Shown here piece after piece: positions 16,686 through 25,053 of a stretch of DNA of 50,647 bases. The stretch lies in contig JAFWQX010000017.1 in assembly GCA_017508875.1 (NCBI GenBank), positions 1 through 50,647 on the forward strand, written 5' to 3'. Origin of the DNA: Clostridia bacterium (GTDB taxonomy: Bacteria; Bacillota; Clostridia; UBA1212; UBA1255). The stretch's first letter is position 1. Each line of letters opens with the position of its first letter. The translations under genes and the position numbers were made by a program. The notes below the pieces were generated by a model that had not been told where the DNA came from, made no database searches, and was given only the letters and a program-made list of their open reading frames with translations.

Positions 16686-17405
16686 TTATTTATCGATCGG
16701 TCCGGTTTTCGCTATCTCGTGTGTGTCGCAGTAATCTAAAAAAGCCGCAAAAGCCGTGACGAGGGATACGCTGATCAGGATGCCTCCTACTATATCCGTG
16801 AACCAGTGTACTCCGCATATAAGCCTTCCGAACACGGTAATAAGTATCACGAGCGCGCACAAGGCCTGAAGGCTGATCCTCAATCTTCTGTCTTTTAAAT
16901 ACGTATTAAGCATCAGGGCTACTCCGGACAACACGACGCATACGAGTACTGTGTGCGAGGACGGGAAAGAAGGCTCCGGTTCATCAACTTCGCCCGGCAT
17001 CAATACCGGTCTGAAATTTACGTGAATGAATTCGAACAATACGTATACGATGGCCATGACAATGAACAGCACACCGAGGCCGAGTATGCGCCTGTCAACT
17101 TTCCGGAGGCTTTTTCCGCGTATCAGCTGTATCAGGCCGATGACCGCGAACACAAGTCCGGCGGCGATGGCCGCATACCCCGTTATCTGTGTCAATTTAT
17201 ACCAGCCGTCGTTAACGCCTGTGAGCTTGTGAAAGCCAGTGTTCAAAGCGAAGAAGCCGATCGTTTTCCCGGTCCCTTCAAACGTTCCGACGTCAACAGT
17301 TCTTACAAGTATTATCAGCAGTATAAACAGCGCCATCGCGCCGGATGAAATAAAAATTTTCCTCAACATAGATCTTAAGATCTGCTCCCGAATCTTTTTT
17401 TGCAA
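16686..17405 (-). CDS. PAP2-family membrane phosphatase
   Basis: The 239-residue (or 227 from the inner ATG) protein has about six hydrophobic helices and the three PAP2 phosphatase motifs: NFRPV, FPSSHTV and GVHWFTDIVGG with the catalytic His. It likely removes phosphate from lipid pyrophosphates or phosphatidic acid at the membrane. The frame starts with TTG at 17405, without a clear ribosome site. ATG 17369 has GGGAG 15 bases upstream, separated from it by the exact palindrome AGATCTTAAGATCT, so the start is uncertain. A consensus promoter lies upstream (17450-17478) and the gene leads the minus-strand run. Confidence 0.85.
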   Translation of the reverse strand: MQKKIREQILRSMLRKIFISSGAMALFILLIILVRTVDVGTFEGTGKTIGFFALNTGFHKLTGVNDGWYKLTQITGYAAIAAGLVFAVIGLIQLIRGKSLRKVDRRILGLGVLFIVMAIVYVLFEFIHVNFRPVLMPGEVDEPEPSFPSSHTVLVCVVLSGVALMLNTYLKDRRLRISLQALCALVILITVFGRLICGVHWFTDIVGGILISVSLVTAFAAFLDYCDTHEIAKTGPIDK

Positions 17406-17449
17406 AGCGGCATTAAATTAATAGTTCTGGGCCGTTTCACTCTTCGAAA

Positions 17450-17478
17450 ATTATAATTTAATCGGCCCTGTATGTCAA
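17450..17478 (-). promoter_or_regulatory. Consensus sigma-A promoter for the PAP2 gene run
   Basis: On the minus strand TTGACA (17478-17473) and TATAAT (17455-17450) are separated by 17 bases, a perfect match to consensus in both hexamers. It lies 45 bases upstream of the frame start and drives the minus-strand run. Confidence 0.88.
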
Positions 17479-17480
17479 CC

Positions 17481-17509
17481 TTGCAAAATGCGGCGGATGA
17501 TGGTAGAAT
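17481..17509 (+). promoter_or_regulatory. Sigma-A promoter for the UspA-like / dTMP kinase pair
   Basis: TTGCAA (17481-17486) and TAGAAT (17504-17509) are 17 bases apart, about 60 bases before the start codon. Its -35 is only 2 bp from that of the divergent PAP2 promoter, so the two polymerases should compete. Confidence 0.65.
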
Positions 17510-17569
17510 ATCAGACAGCCGGTGTTTAACAAACAGCGTTGAATTTAAAGATCAAAGGAAGACATAAGT

Positions 17570-17995
17570 ATGTCTGAAATAGATAAAAACAAATCAAAAA
17601 AAGGAGCCCTGCTTGTCTGGGTCACCAACCCGGAGGCTGCCGGCCGTATCGTTTCGAGCGCGAAACTTTTTGCAGCGGATAAGTCTCTGGATCTTAAAGT
17701 TGTAAGTGTTCAGCGTGAGACAAGAGATAACTGGACCGATACGATCCGTGATCTTGAGAGGCTCCAGTCAGCCGCTTCCGGGTCTGATGCCGAGCTTACC
17801 GTCGTATACTCAGACGACAGGATCGAAGCAGCGAAAAAACTTGTCCGGAGTGAAAAGCCTATGGCGATGTTTGCCGGCGTGCCGGATAAGGGCAGCACAA
17901 ACTTCTTTGTTGAGGCGCTGTCGATAGAATTTCCTTCGGTCACGCTTTATTGCGTGGACAGCAAGGGCGAGGTTAATAAGTATGAAAGAGCTTGA
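17570..17995 (+). CDS. UspA-like small nucleotide-binding-fold protein
   Basis: The 141-residue protein starts with a short charged tail and then an alpha/beta unit, LLVWVTNPEAAGRIVSSAKLFA, that resembles the start of universal stress protein / KdpD Usp domains. It continues with VVSVQ, YSDDRIEAAKKLV and AMFAGVPDKGS. The usual Gly-rich ATP loop is weak (GVPDKGSTNFF). I take it as a Usp-like or Rossmann-type protein without certain function. AAGGAAG is upstream. The last 14 bp overlap the dTMP kinase gene, so the two are probably translated together. Confidence 0.6.
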   Translation: MSEIDKNKSKKGALLVWVTNPEAAGRIVSSAKLFAADKSLDLKVVSVQRETRDNWTDTIRDLERLQSAASGSDAELTVVYSDDRIEAAKKLVRSEKPMAMFAGVPDKGSTNFFVEALSIEFPSVTLYCVDSKGEVNKYERA

Positions 17996-18764
17996 GGAAA
18001 GCAGAAGAACGGCGAAAACAGCCGGGTGCGCGGAGGAGCTTCCACGCGTCAGCAAAACTCTTACCATTGCCATTGAAGGCATAGACGGGAGCGGAAAAAG
18101 CGTACAGTTTGCACGTCTTAAGAGCAGGCTCGAGGATGCGGGATACAGAGTGGGCGTGCTTGATTTCCCCTGCTACGATTCGTTTTTCGGCAGACAGATC
18201 GGCGAGTTTCTTTCGGGTTCGGGAGAGGTCTCGGCGAAGGATATTGACGTACGCTCGATGTCGTTATGGTACGCGATGGACAGAGCGAAGGCATATGAAC
18301 GCTTTAACGAAGCTGAATTTGACGTCGTCCTTCTCAACCGTTCTACGATGGCGAACGCAGCTTATCAGGGTTCACGCGTACAGATAAAAGCTAAAGAGAA
18401 CGGCGATGATCCGCAGAAAGCTCTGGAAGAATACATAGGCTGGCTGTTTAAGCTCGAATTCGAGATACTCGGAATTACCAAACCGGACCTGTTTCTCGTA
18501 TTCGACGTACCGGTTACCGTTTCGCGCAAAAACGTGGCGAAGAAAGGCAGACGCGATTACGTGGGCGGTGAAAAAGCTGACGTTTACGAGAAAGATACAT
18601 TGCTGCTCGATACCGTACGCCGCGGCTACCATACGTGCGCGCAGATGTTTGAGGGCGTTCATATTATAGACTGCACAGACGGAAAAGGCGCGATGCAGCC
18701 TATAGAGCAGATTTCCGATACTATAATGGATATCGTCTCCCCTGTTATTGAGGCTCTGAAGTAA
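17982..18764 (+). CDS. tmk: Thymidylate kinase (dTMP kinase), clostridial type
   Basis: The 260-residue enzyme phosphorylates dTMP to dTDP with ATP. The P-loop is EGIDGSGKS (residues 32-40), preceded by an extra N-terminal tail of about 27 residues. The DR motif (YAMDRAKAYE) and a later LNRSTMANAAYQGS follow, and a LID-like basic stretch RKNVAKKGRRDY lies near residue 190. At 260 residues it is longer than the usual 205-215. It starts inside the end of the UspA-like gene (GAGG upstream). With ThyA and DHFR further on, the window encodes three steps of thymidylate supply. Confidence 0.88.
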   Translation: MKELEESRRTAKTAGCAEELPRVSKTLTIAIEGIDGSGKSVQFARLKSRLEDAGYRVGVLDFPCYDSFFGRQIGEFLSGSGEVSAKDIDVRSMSLWYAMDRAKAYERFNEAEFDVVLLNRSTMANAAYQGSRVQIKAKENGDDPQKALEEYIGWLFKLEFEILGITKPDLFLVFDVPVTVSRKNVAKKGRRDYVGGEKADVYEKDTLLLDTVRRGYHTCAQMFEGVHIIDCTDGKGAMQPIEQISDTIMDIVSPVIEALK

Positions 18765-18837
18765 TACTTCTCAGTGATCCGACAGAAAATATACGAATTA
18801 AATATGAAGCTTTAACTTATTGGAAGGAACTGTTTTT

Positions 18838-20898
18838 ATGAAAAAGAATTTTCGAAAGAATCTGATGAAACTGTGTTTCCTGCTCCTGACCGGAGCGCTG
18901 CTCACAGGAACGGCATGTTCGATAACGGATGGACCGGATAAAATCACCACGCCGGAGCCAACCGAATTGCCCACCATCGAACCTGAAACTCCTACCGCTC
19001 CGCCCCTGCCGGAAGAAGAAGCGTATGACGTTTCATTTTCCCTGCCGGTGACCTCACGTGGTCAGGGCGAAGTTAAACCTGAAACCTACGCTGCCGTTGA
19101 CGGCCTCGGAAGAACACTGTCGTTTAACGGAGACAGCTATACTTCCTCACTGCATTCCGGGACAGTCGGTAATAAAAAAGAAAACCGCTACGTCGGGATC
19201 TTTTATTCAGACTGGCATGAAGAGCTCGGGGCTTCGAACTCGATCAGAAACATCACTCAGATACTTGAGAAATACTCGGATGAAGAGAAAGAGGCGCTTA
19301 AGCACGATTTCAAGAACAAGGTCTGGAAAGGTATCACCGGCTATCATTTCTGGGACGAGCCGATATTCAACTACTATTCTACGGCTGATAAATACGTTTT
19401 GAGGAAGCATGCCGAACTGCTTGCGGATGCCGGCGTAGACTGCATTATTTTCGATAACACGAACGGTGCGTTTACGTGGAAATCTTCTTACACCGCTATT
19501 TTTGAGACTTTTACTCAGGCGAAAGCCGAAGGTGTAAAAGTTCCTCAGGTCGTGTTCATGCTGCCGTTCGGGGCGACCGATGGTGCGAGGACACAGCTGT
19601 ATGAGTTATATAATGATATTTATTCCAAGGGCAAATATCAGGACATATGGTTCTACTGGAAGGGTAAGCCGCTGATCATGGGTTATCCCGAATCGCTCGG
19701 AAATTCCGCTACGGACAAGGAAATTAAGAATTTCTTTACGTGGAGAAAGAATGACGGTTCTTACTTCGTCGAAGACCGGGACGCTTCGCACTGGGGCTGG
19801 CTCTCCACCTACCCGCAGTGCGCCTACCGCAACGAGGACGGTACCGTTGAGCAGATCACCGTCGGAGTCGCGCAGAACGCGGATTACGAGCGTCAGGTAT
19901 TGACGGCGATGAGCGGTTTCCACGTTATGGGCAGAAGTTACGCGAAGGGTGATTATTCGTACACGTATGAGAAGGAAAACGGCGATAAAGTCGTTGTCAG
20001 CAGCGCGATCGAGAATTCCAAATTCTACGGTATAAATTTCCAGCAGCAGTGGGATTACGCTCTGAGCCTTGACCCGGAATTCATTTTCGTCACCGGCTGG
20101 AACGAATGGGTCGCGATGCGCATGGAAAAATGGGCCGGAGATACTACGCTCACCAACTGCATCGTTGACCAGTACGACACCGAATACAGCCGCGACTGCG
20201 AGCCGAGCGCAGGCATAATGAAGGACTATTTCTATTATCAGCTTTGCGAGAATATCAGAAGGTTCAAAGGCGTTGATCCCGAAGAAACAGTGAACCGCAA
20301 GAAGACGATCGATATCGGCGGAAAGATCTCTCAGTGGAATGACGTTCCGGCTTATAACACTTACGTTAACAGTACATGGATTAGAAGCAAAAAGAACGGC
20401 TCGCGCGGGTACGGTAATAAAATTTATAAAAACGAGACTGCACGGAATGACGTTGTCACCGCAAAAGTCGCGTACGATGACAGGTACATCTACTTCTATG
20501 CGGATGCCGCGAACGAACTTACGCCTTATACGGACGAAGGCTGGATGAGGCTTTTTATTGACACCGATCAGACCGGTTCAAAAGCAAACTGGGAAGGCTT
20601 CGAGTTTGTGATCAACCGCGTGAATCCTTCGGACGAGACGCACTGCACTGTCGAGCGTTCGAAAGGCGGATGGGACTGGGAGACAGTCGGTACAGCCGAA
20701 TATTACGTTCGTAAAAACGTCATCCAGATCCGCGTTCCGAGGACAATGCTCGATATGCCTGAGATCGCCACGCCTCCCGTATTCTCTTTCAAGTGGTGCG
20801 ATAATAATCTGCTCGGTGAGAACGAGGGCAATATAATGAACCTCTATACCGACGGCGAGGCAGCTCCGGGCGGACGATTCACTTTTGTTGTTAAATAA
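18838..20898 (+). CDS. Lipoprotein with GH71/GH99-like barrel and C-terminal CBM9-like domain
   Basis: The product of about 686 residues begins with a lipoprotein signal peptide (KLCFLLLTGALLTGTAC) and a Thr/Pro/Glu linker. The large middle domain (GIFYSDWHEE, GITGYHFWDEP, DAGVDCIIFDNTNG, VTGWNEWVAMRME) reads like the TIM barrel of GH71/GH99-type endo-glycanases or related DUF families. The C-terminal part (VTAKVAYDDRYIYFYADA and LFIDTDQTGS) fits a CBM9-like sugar-binding domain. ATG 18838 with GGAAGGA upstream is preferred to the TTG at 18820. A bidirectional terminator follows. Surface action on a polysaccharide is likely; which one is unknown. Confidence 0.75.
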   Translation: MKKNFRKNLMKLCFLLLTGALLTGTACSITDGPDKITTPEPTELPTIEPETPTAPPLPEEEAYDVSFSLPVTSRGQGEVKPETYAAVDGLGRTLSFNGDSYTSSLHSGTVGNKKENRYVGIFYSDWHEELGASNSIRNITQILEKYSDEEKEALKHDFKNKVWKGITGYHFWDEPIFNYYSTADKYVLRKHAELLADAGVDCIIFDNTNGAFTWKSSYTAIFETFTQAKAEGVKVPQVVFMLPFGATDGARTQLYELYNDIYSKGKYQDIWFYWKGKPLIMGYPESLGNSATDKEIKNFFTWRKNDGSYFVEDRDASHWGWLSTYPQCAYRNEDGTVEQITVGVAQNADYERQVLTAMSGFHVMGRSYAKGDYSYTYEKENGDKVVVSSAIENSKFYGINFQQQWDYALSLDPEFIFVTGWNEWVAMRMEKWAGDTTLTNCIVDQYDTEYSRDCEPSAGIMKDYFYYQLCENIRRFKGVDPEETVNRKKTIDIGGKISQWNDVPAYNTYVNSTWIRSKKNGSRGYGNKIYKNETARNDVVTAKVAYDDRYIYFYADAANELTPYTDEGWMRLFIDTDQTGSKANWEGFEFVINRVNPSDETHCTVERSKGGWDWETVGTAEYYVRKNVIQIRVPRTMLDMPEIATPPVFSFKWCDNNLLGENEGNIMNLYTDGEAAPGGRFTFVVK

Positions 20899-20926
20899 GC
20901 TGTTTCGAAGCATTACGTCACATATG

Positions 20927-20964
20927 AAAAGACCGCGGATTTTCTGATTCCGCGGCCTTTTTTA
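20927..20964. terminator. Bidirectional Rho-independent terminator
   Basis: CCGCGGA (20933-20939) pairs with TCCGCGG (20949-20955), extended by AAAA and TTTT flanks. It lies between two convergent genes and works for both. Confidence 0.85.
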
Positions 20965-20984
20965 TTGGTACAATAAGATCACGA

Positions 20985-22097
20985 TCACTTTTCTTCGATA
21001 TAGCCCGTGAGTTTGAAATCTCTGATCTGGACGTCGATATCAAAGCTGCCGATCGTCTCCCAGCCGATATTGACGCCTGCAATATAAAGGTCGTCAAGCG
21101 TTTTCGCGCTTTTAAACGTGCCTTCCTTCAGACCGCGTTCGAGCAGCGCTTCGATATGCGGCCTGATATCGACTTCGACGTGTACCCATTCGTCAGATAC
21201 GATCGGCTCCCCTGCTTCGTTCAGGAGCGAATGAGGACTGTTTTTATACGTGTCAGTGCTTGCGATACTGTATATCATCCTGTCAGAACCTGCAGTATCT
21301 ATTGCCCAGTAAATACCCGTTTCTCCTCTGTTATCGAAGAGCGGCACGCCGAACCATACGAAATCATTGCCCGTCTTGCTCTTAATGTAATAATAAGACA
21401 GGAACTGGGCCGCGTTCACACCTTCCACAAAAACGAATTTGTAATCTGTCATGCGGATGTCGAGAGAAACGATCATTTTATCGCAGGAGCACGAGTAATA
21501 CGGAAGTCTGTCGGCGTCAGAACTTTTATTCGGAGAAATGTTCAGCGGCGACTGCTCGAGGAGCAGGTGCGGCCAGTTTTCGGTGACACCGGGCTTTCCG
21601 TCATAAAGCGGTATCGTATTTAGGCGGAGCGAGACCGAGCGGTCTTCCGGATTAAACGTGACGGTTTTTACAGTACCGTCGGTGACAATATTCGGGGCAG
21701 ATTCGACTCTGTCGCGGTATAGGCACGGGCCGGAATTCCACTGTGCTATCATCCAGGAAGGCTTCGTGCCTGTACCCTCGGGGTTGGCGGGGTCAATATA
21801 AACGTTTCCTTTTTTTACCGTGTTCTGTCCTATGACAGTAAACCCGTTTCTGAACTCTACGTCGTCAAACAGCTGCATACTCGTATACCTCTTTTCCGGA
21901 GTCGGCTCCGGCGTAGGCTCCTGCGTTACCTGATCCGTAGCACGTCCTCCTTTTCCTTCTCCGTTATTACATCCGCAAAAAGCCGGGACAATAAGCAAAA
22001 GCGCCATGAAAATACATGCTGCTTTCACTATCCTCTTGTTTTTGCGTAATAAACTACAATTTCCGGACGCATTCTGCCCGTCAAAAGCTCTGTTCAT
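20985..22097 (-). CDS. Lipoprotein of unknown function, jelly-roll-like
   Basis: The 370-residue protein has an N-terminal signal with a lipobox (LIVPAFCGC) after about 42 residues and a short TPEPTPE linker, so it is a membrane-anchored surface lipoprotein. The rest looks all-beta, with segments such as MIAQWNSGPCLYRD, KMIVSLDIRMTDYKFV and EWVHVEVDIRPHIEALL, which recall carbohydrate-binding or lyase jelly rolls. I recognise no family. GGGAG precedes the ATG. It lies 18 bp after the CotH-like gene on the same strand, so both are likely one transcript. Confidence 0.7.
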   Translation of the reverse strand: MNRAFDGQNASGNCSLLRKNKRIVKAACIFMALLLIVPAFCGCNNGEGKGGRATDQVTQEPTPEPTPEKRYTSMQLFDDVEFRNGFTVIGQNTVKKGNVYIDPANPEGTGTKPSWMIAQWNSGPCLYRDRVESAPNIVTDGTVKTVTFNPEDRSVSLRLNTIPLYDGKPGVTENWPHLLLEQSPLNISPNKSSDADRLPYYSCSCDKMIVSLDIRMTDYKFVFVEGVNAAQFLSYYYIKSKTGNDFVWFGVPLFDNRGETGIYWAIDTAGSDRMIYSIASTDTYKNSPHSLLNEAGEPIVSDEWVHVEVDIRPHIEALLERGLKEGTFKSAKTLDDLYIAGVNIGWETIGSFDIDVQIRDFKLTGYIEEK

Positions 22098-22115
22098 AAA
22101 AGTCTCTCCCTGCCG

Positions 22116-23732
22116 TCATTTGCCGGAACTTTTTAGCTTCTTTTCTTTAATTCCGGTAATTATCAGATATACTGTAAGCGATACGGTGATAAGGCCCGCC
22201 GTGAGTCCGACAAACAGAAGCACGTACCCTATCCAATCGTCATTGCCGCCCTTTCGATCCGGATCCGGCTGTTTTGAGCCTCCTTCGGGAGAAGCACCGG
22301 GATCAGTAGCAGGCGCGGTCTCAGGCGAGGCCGCTACAGAAGCTGCCGGATCGGCAGACGGAGCTTTTGTCCTCGGAGGTTTGGCAGTTGGAGAAGGCGT
22401 GATCTCGACAGGCTCAGGGGTAACGTCCGAATCGTTCCATTGAGAATTCAGCCAGTTGACGCGGTCAACAATGAAATTCTTAAGGGTATCCACTGCTTCG
22501 TCAAACGAGTCCGAAGGCACGAACACGCCGTCATTTTTCCAAAGCGCGTAATTCACGTCGTATTCTTTTCTCAGATATTCTCGCTGAACTTCAAGAAACG
22601 CCGCGATGTATTCAAAAGTGCCTGATGAATACAGTTCCTTCCAGCGCTCGCGAACCATAGTATTGAACGTCTTGCTTTTAAGCACGTACTCCATCCAGTT
22701 CGGCCTTCCCCAGTAATTTTCAAGGAACATAAAACCGGTAGGGTCAACGTTCTTTCCGTCGTTTCTGTCTATCCCGCCCATCGCGAGGTCGTAATCCCAG
22801 ACCGGTCCCATATGCAGCAGCCCGTCGTAATCGTTGTACAGATAGATGCTCGAATTGAACAGCGTGTCGTCATTTTTCATGATCTCGTTGAAAATGTACC
22901 ATTCAACAAGAGAATCCATATCCATATACTGCGAAAATTCGGCGAATCCTTTCAGCTGGCTGATCCCTGTTTCAAAAGCATTGATCTTATCTCTGGCGTT
23001 CTTGAGTGCCTTATTGAACGAAACTTCCTTGTTCTCTTTAGTGTCGAGTTCTTCACGCGAAGGATCTTTCGAAACAAAAGTATTGCCCATAACGGACTGG
23101 AAATTATCCGGTTCGCCGCCGCCGTAGTTATTGTCAAGTTCAAACAGCATGTCTCCGCTAAGGCCGTCAATATTCAGCCGTTCTTTGTTGATCTCGATTT
23201 TTTCGGTTATCAGGTACAGCCCGTTATATCTGCCGTCAATAAATACGTGCGCAGGTCTGCATTGAGGCGTGAAGTCGAAATTGAATTTTGACGCGAGCGT
23301 GAGGGCGATCAGGTTACGCATCTGTGTCTGGTCCGTTATGTTTGCGAGCAGCACCCAGTCGCGTGACGCACCGAAGCCGAACCAGTCTGTCTTCTTATCG
23401 CATTTTATCGCATAAGGTCGTTTCGGCTGTCCCCAGGTGTAATTACCGCGTCCTTTGATCTGCGCGGATTCTTCCGAAAGAAGCTGTCCGTCCCACCTGA
23501 GCGTGTACGTTATGGGCTTCCACGTGGAGCGGTGAATGTCATCCTCCGGATAACCGTCCAGGGTGATTTCAAGCACAGCGAATCCGTCTTTTGAAAGGGC
23601 CGCAGGATCATTCTTCTTAGACGACGACATGGCAATGACAGCCGAGTACCCGGTTCTTAACGGAGAAATAAGCGTAATTACCGCCAGGATAAAAGCCAGA
23701 ACGGCAGAAATGAGAGATAAGCGTCCCGTCAT
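22116..23732 (-). CDS. CotH-kinase-family surface protein with C-terminal anchor
   Basis: The protein of about 538 residues has an N-terminal signal or anchor helix and a CotH domain: IKGRGNYTWGQPKRPYAIKC, ASRDWVLLANITDQTQMRN, DGRYNGLYLITEKIE and GPVWDYDLAMGG, the family's conserved active-site stretch. CotH proteins are atypical protein kinases that can phosphorylate surface or spore coat proteins. The C-terminus has a Pro/Thr/Ala linker (EPVEITPSPTAKP), one membrane helix and a Lys tail, so it sits on the outer face. The start at 23732 has AAGGGCGG upstream and suits the signal; an ATG at 23783 lacks a ribosome site. Its target may be a neighbour surface protein (inference). Confidence 0.82.
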   Translation of the reverse strand: MTGRLSLISAVLAFILAVITLISPLRTGYSAVIAMSSSKKNDPAALSKDGFAVLEITLDGYPEDDIHRSTWKPITYTLRWDGQLLSEESAQIKGRGNYTWGQPKRPYAIKCDKKTDWFGFGASRDWVLLANITDQTQMRNLIALTLASKFNFDFTPQCRPAHVFIDGRYNGLYLITEKIEINKERLNIDGLSGDMLFELDNNYGGGEPDNFQSVMGNTFVSKDPSREELDTKENKEVSFNKALKNARDKINAFETGISQLKGFAEFSQYMDMDSLVEWYIFNEIMKNDDTLFNSSIYLYNDYDGLLHMGPVWDYDLAMGGIDRNDGKNVDPTGFMFLENYWGRPNWMEYVLKSKTFNTMVRERWKELYSSGTFEYIAAFLEVQREYLRKEYDVNYALWKNDGVFVPSDSFDEAVDTLKNFIVDRVNWLNSQWNDSDVTPEPVEITPSPTAKPPRTKAPSADPAASVAASPETAPATDPGASPEGGSKQPDPDRKGGNDDWIGYVLLFVGLTAGLITVSLTVYLIITGIKEKKLKSSGK

Positions 23733-23798
23733 TCTGCCGCCCTTTTTTATGTCGATATTGCCGTTAAAACCGTAATGATTCATTTGATGTTCTAGCTA

Positions 23799-24500
23799 TT
23801 ATTTAGTCAGATCGTTTTTATTTTTGCCCTTAAGCAATCTGTAGACCAGCGCAGCAAGAGCACCGCCTGCGAGAGGCGCTACGATGAATACCCAGACCTG
23901 AGCCAAAGCAGAGCCGCCGGCAAAAATGGCGGGTCCGAAGGAGCGTGCGGGATTTACGGAAGTGCCCGTAAAAGGAAGGCCGACAATGTGAATAACTGCA
24001 AGTGCAAGACCTATTACAAGGCCTGCGATCGGAGCGCGCTCGGCTTTATCTGTTACGAACAGAATAAGCAGCACGAATGCAAACGTGAGAATGCATTCGA
24101 TCAGAAGGGCCTGCAGCAGCGTCGTATTAAGAGCGCTGTTTCCTGCGTATCCGTTTGTTCCGAGTCCCGTCTCTTTTCCGAAGAATACGAGCAGCAGAGC
24201 TCCGCCGGCGATACCGCCCGCAAACTGCGCCAGTACGTATCCTATGAATTCTTTAATATTCATTCTGCCTGCGATAAGCATACCTAAAGAAACGGCCGGA
24301 TTTACGTGTGTTCCGGAAACGTCTCCGAACGCATAAGCAAGCAGCATAAGAGTCAGACCGAAAGCGAGCGCGATAAATACGTACAGGCCTCCGTCAGAAA
24401 AAGAAGAGACCGAATTAATTGCGACTGCGCTGCCGCATCCGAACAGAACAAGGAGCATTGTCCCCAAAAATTCCGCAATCAGTTTTTTTACAAGTGACAT
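23799..24500 (-). CDS. Aquaporin / MIP-family channel
   Basis: The 233-residue protein has six predicted helices and both NPA boxes, HVNPAVSLG and SVNPARSFGPAIF, so it forms a water or small-solute channel in the membrane. The second box with ARSFGPAIF is closer to AqpZ-type water channels than to glycerol facilitators, but the selectivity cannot be decided by eye. ATG 24500 with GGAGG upstream is the start; a TTG at 24515 is inside the ribosome site. The compound repeat at 24533-24719 lies in its upstream region. Confidence 0.92.
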   Translation of the reverse strand: MSLVKKLIAEFLGTMLLVLFGCGSAVAINSVSSFSDGGLYVFIALAFGLTLMLLAYAFGDVSGTHVNPAVSLGMLIAGRMNIKEFIGYVLAQFAGGIAGGALLLVFFGKETGLGTNGYAGNSALNTTLLQALLIECILTFAFVLLILFVTDKAERAPIAGLVIGLALAVIHIVGLPFTGTSVNPARSFGPAIFAGGSALAQVWVFIVAPLAGGALAALVYRLLKGKNKNDLTK

Positions 24501-24532
24501 AATTATAACCTCCAAAATACAAACAAGAATTT

Positions 24533-24719
24533 CTAACTCTAAACTCTTAGCTCTCTATACTTCATTTGAACTTCTGCGAAGCCGAGTGAATGGCTAAGAA
24601 TTTTGTTTGACCGAAATGCGAACCGATTCCGGGGTTCGCATGAGACCCAAAATTCGTGCCATCACTCGGTTCGCCTCTTAACTCTAAACTCTTAACTCTG
24701 AACTCTAAACTCTTAACTC
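24533..24719. repeat. Compound repeat: heptamer arrays flanking a long nested hairpin
   Basis: About three heptamers of the pattern TNAACTC/TTAGCTC (24533-24553) and six of TNAACTC (24678-24719) flank an imperfect inverted repeat with arms 24576-24605 and 24648-24674 (GCGAAGCCGAGTGAATGGC against its complement). Inside is a perfect smaller stem ATGCGAACC (24616-24624) with GGTTCGCAT (24633-24641). It could be a MITE-like or REP-like extragenic element or a structured RNA. The right heptamer array begins at the stop codon of the barstar gene. No family name can be given. Confidence 0.8.
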
Positions 24720-25010
24720 TCATACCCATCTGTTATCTTTAAACGCAAATATCAGATTTCTGTTCTCCATCATAACGTCATCAAGAACCTTTTCAATTCC
24801 CGCGGCATTTGAATCCGGGCGTGACGAGAAACGTTTCCAATAAGTAAAAGTAATTCTTACAGGAGTCCCCCACGCACTGAGCACGTCATGGAGCGCGTCA
24901 AGATTTGTCCCGGCTTCTCCTTCAAATCCGATCGATGCATAGATCAGTTCGATCGCCTTCTTCTTATCTTTAACCGTTCTGAGATTTACTTTTACTTCTT
25001 TAAAAGCCAT
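24720..25010 (-). CDS. Barstar-family ribonuclease inhibitor (immunity to the adjacent barnase)
   Basis: The 96-residue cytoplasmic protein matches barstar in its key helix and loop: GTNLDALHDVLSAWG carries Asp38 and Asp42, which align with barstar Asp35 and Asp39 that fill the barnase active site. Family length is about 90, so it is complete. The start is ATG 25010 with AAAGGA upstream; a TTG at 25037 is less likely. It follows the barnase gene by 43 bp, the usual toxin-immunity order in this family. Its stop codon directly abuts a heptamer repeat array. Confidence 0.9.
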   Translation of the reverse strand: MAFKEVKVNLRTVKDKKKAIELIYASIGFEGEAGTNLDALHDVLSAWGTPVRITFTYWKRFSSRPDSNAAGIEKVLDDVMMENRNLIFAFKDNRWV

Positions 25011-25053
25011 AAAAGATCCTTTCCGGAACCGCGCCAAAATGCGATCCTAACAA

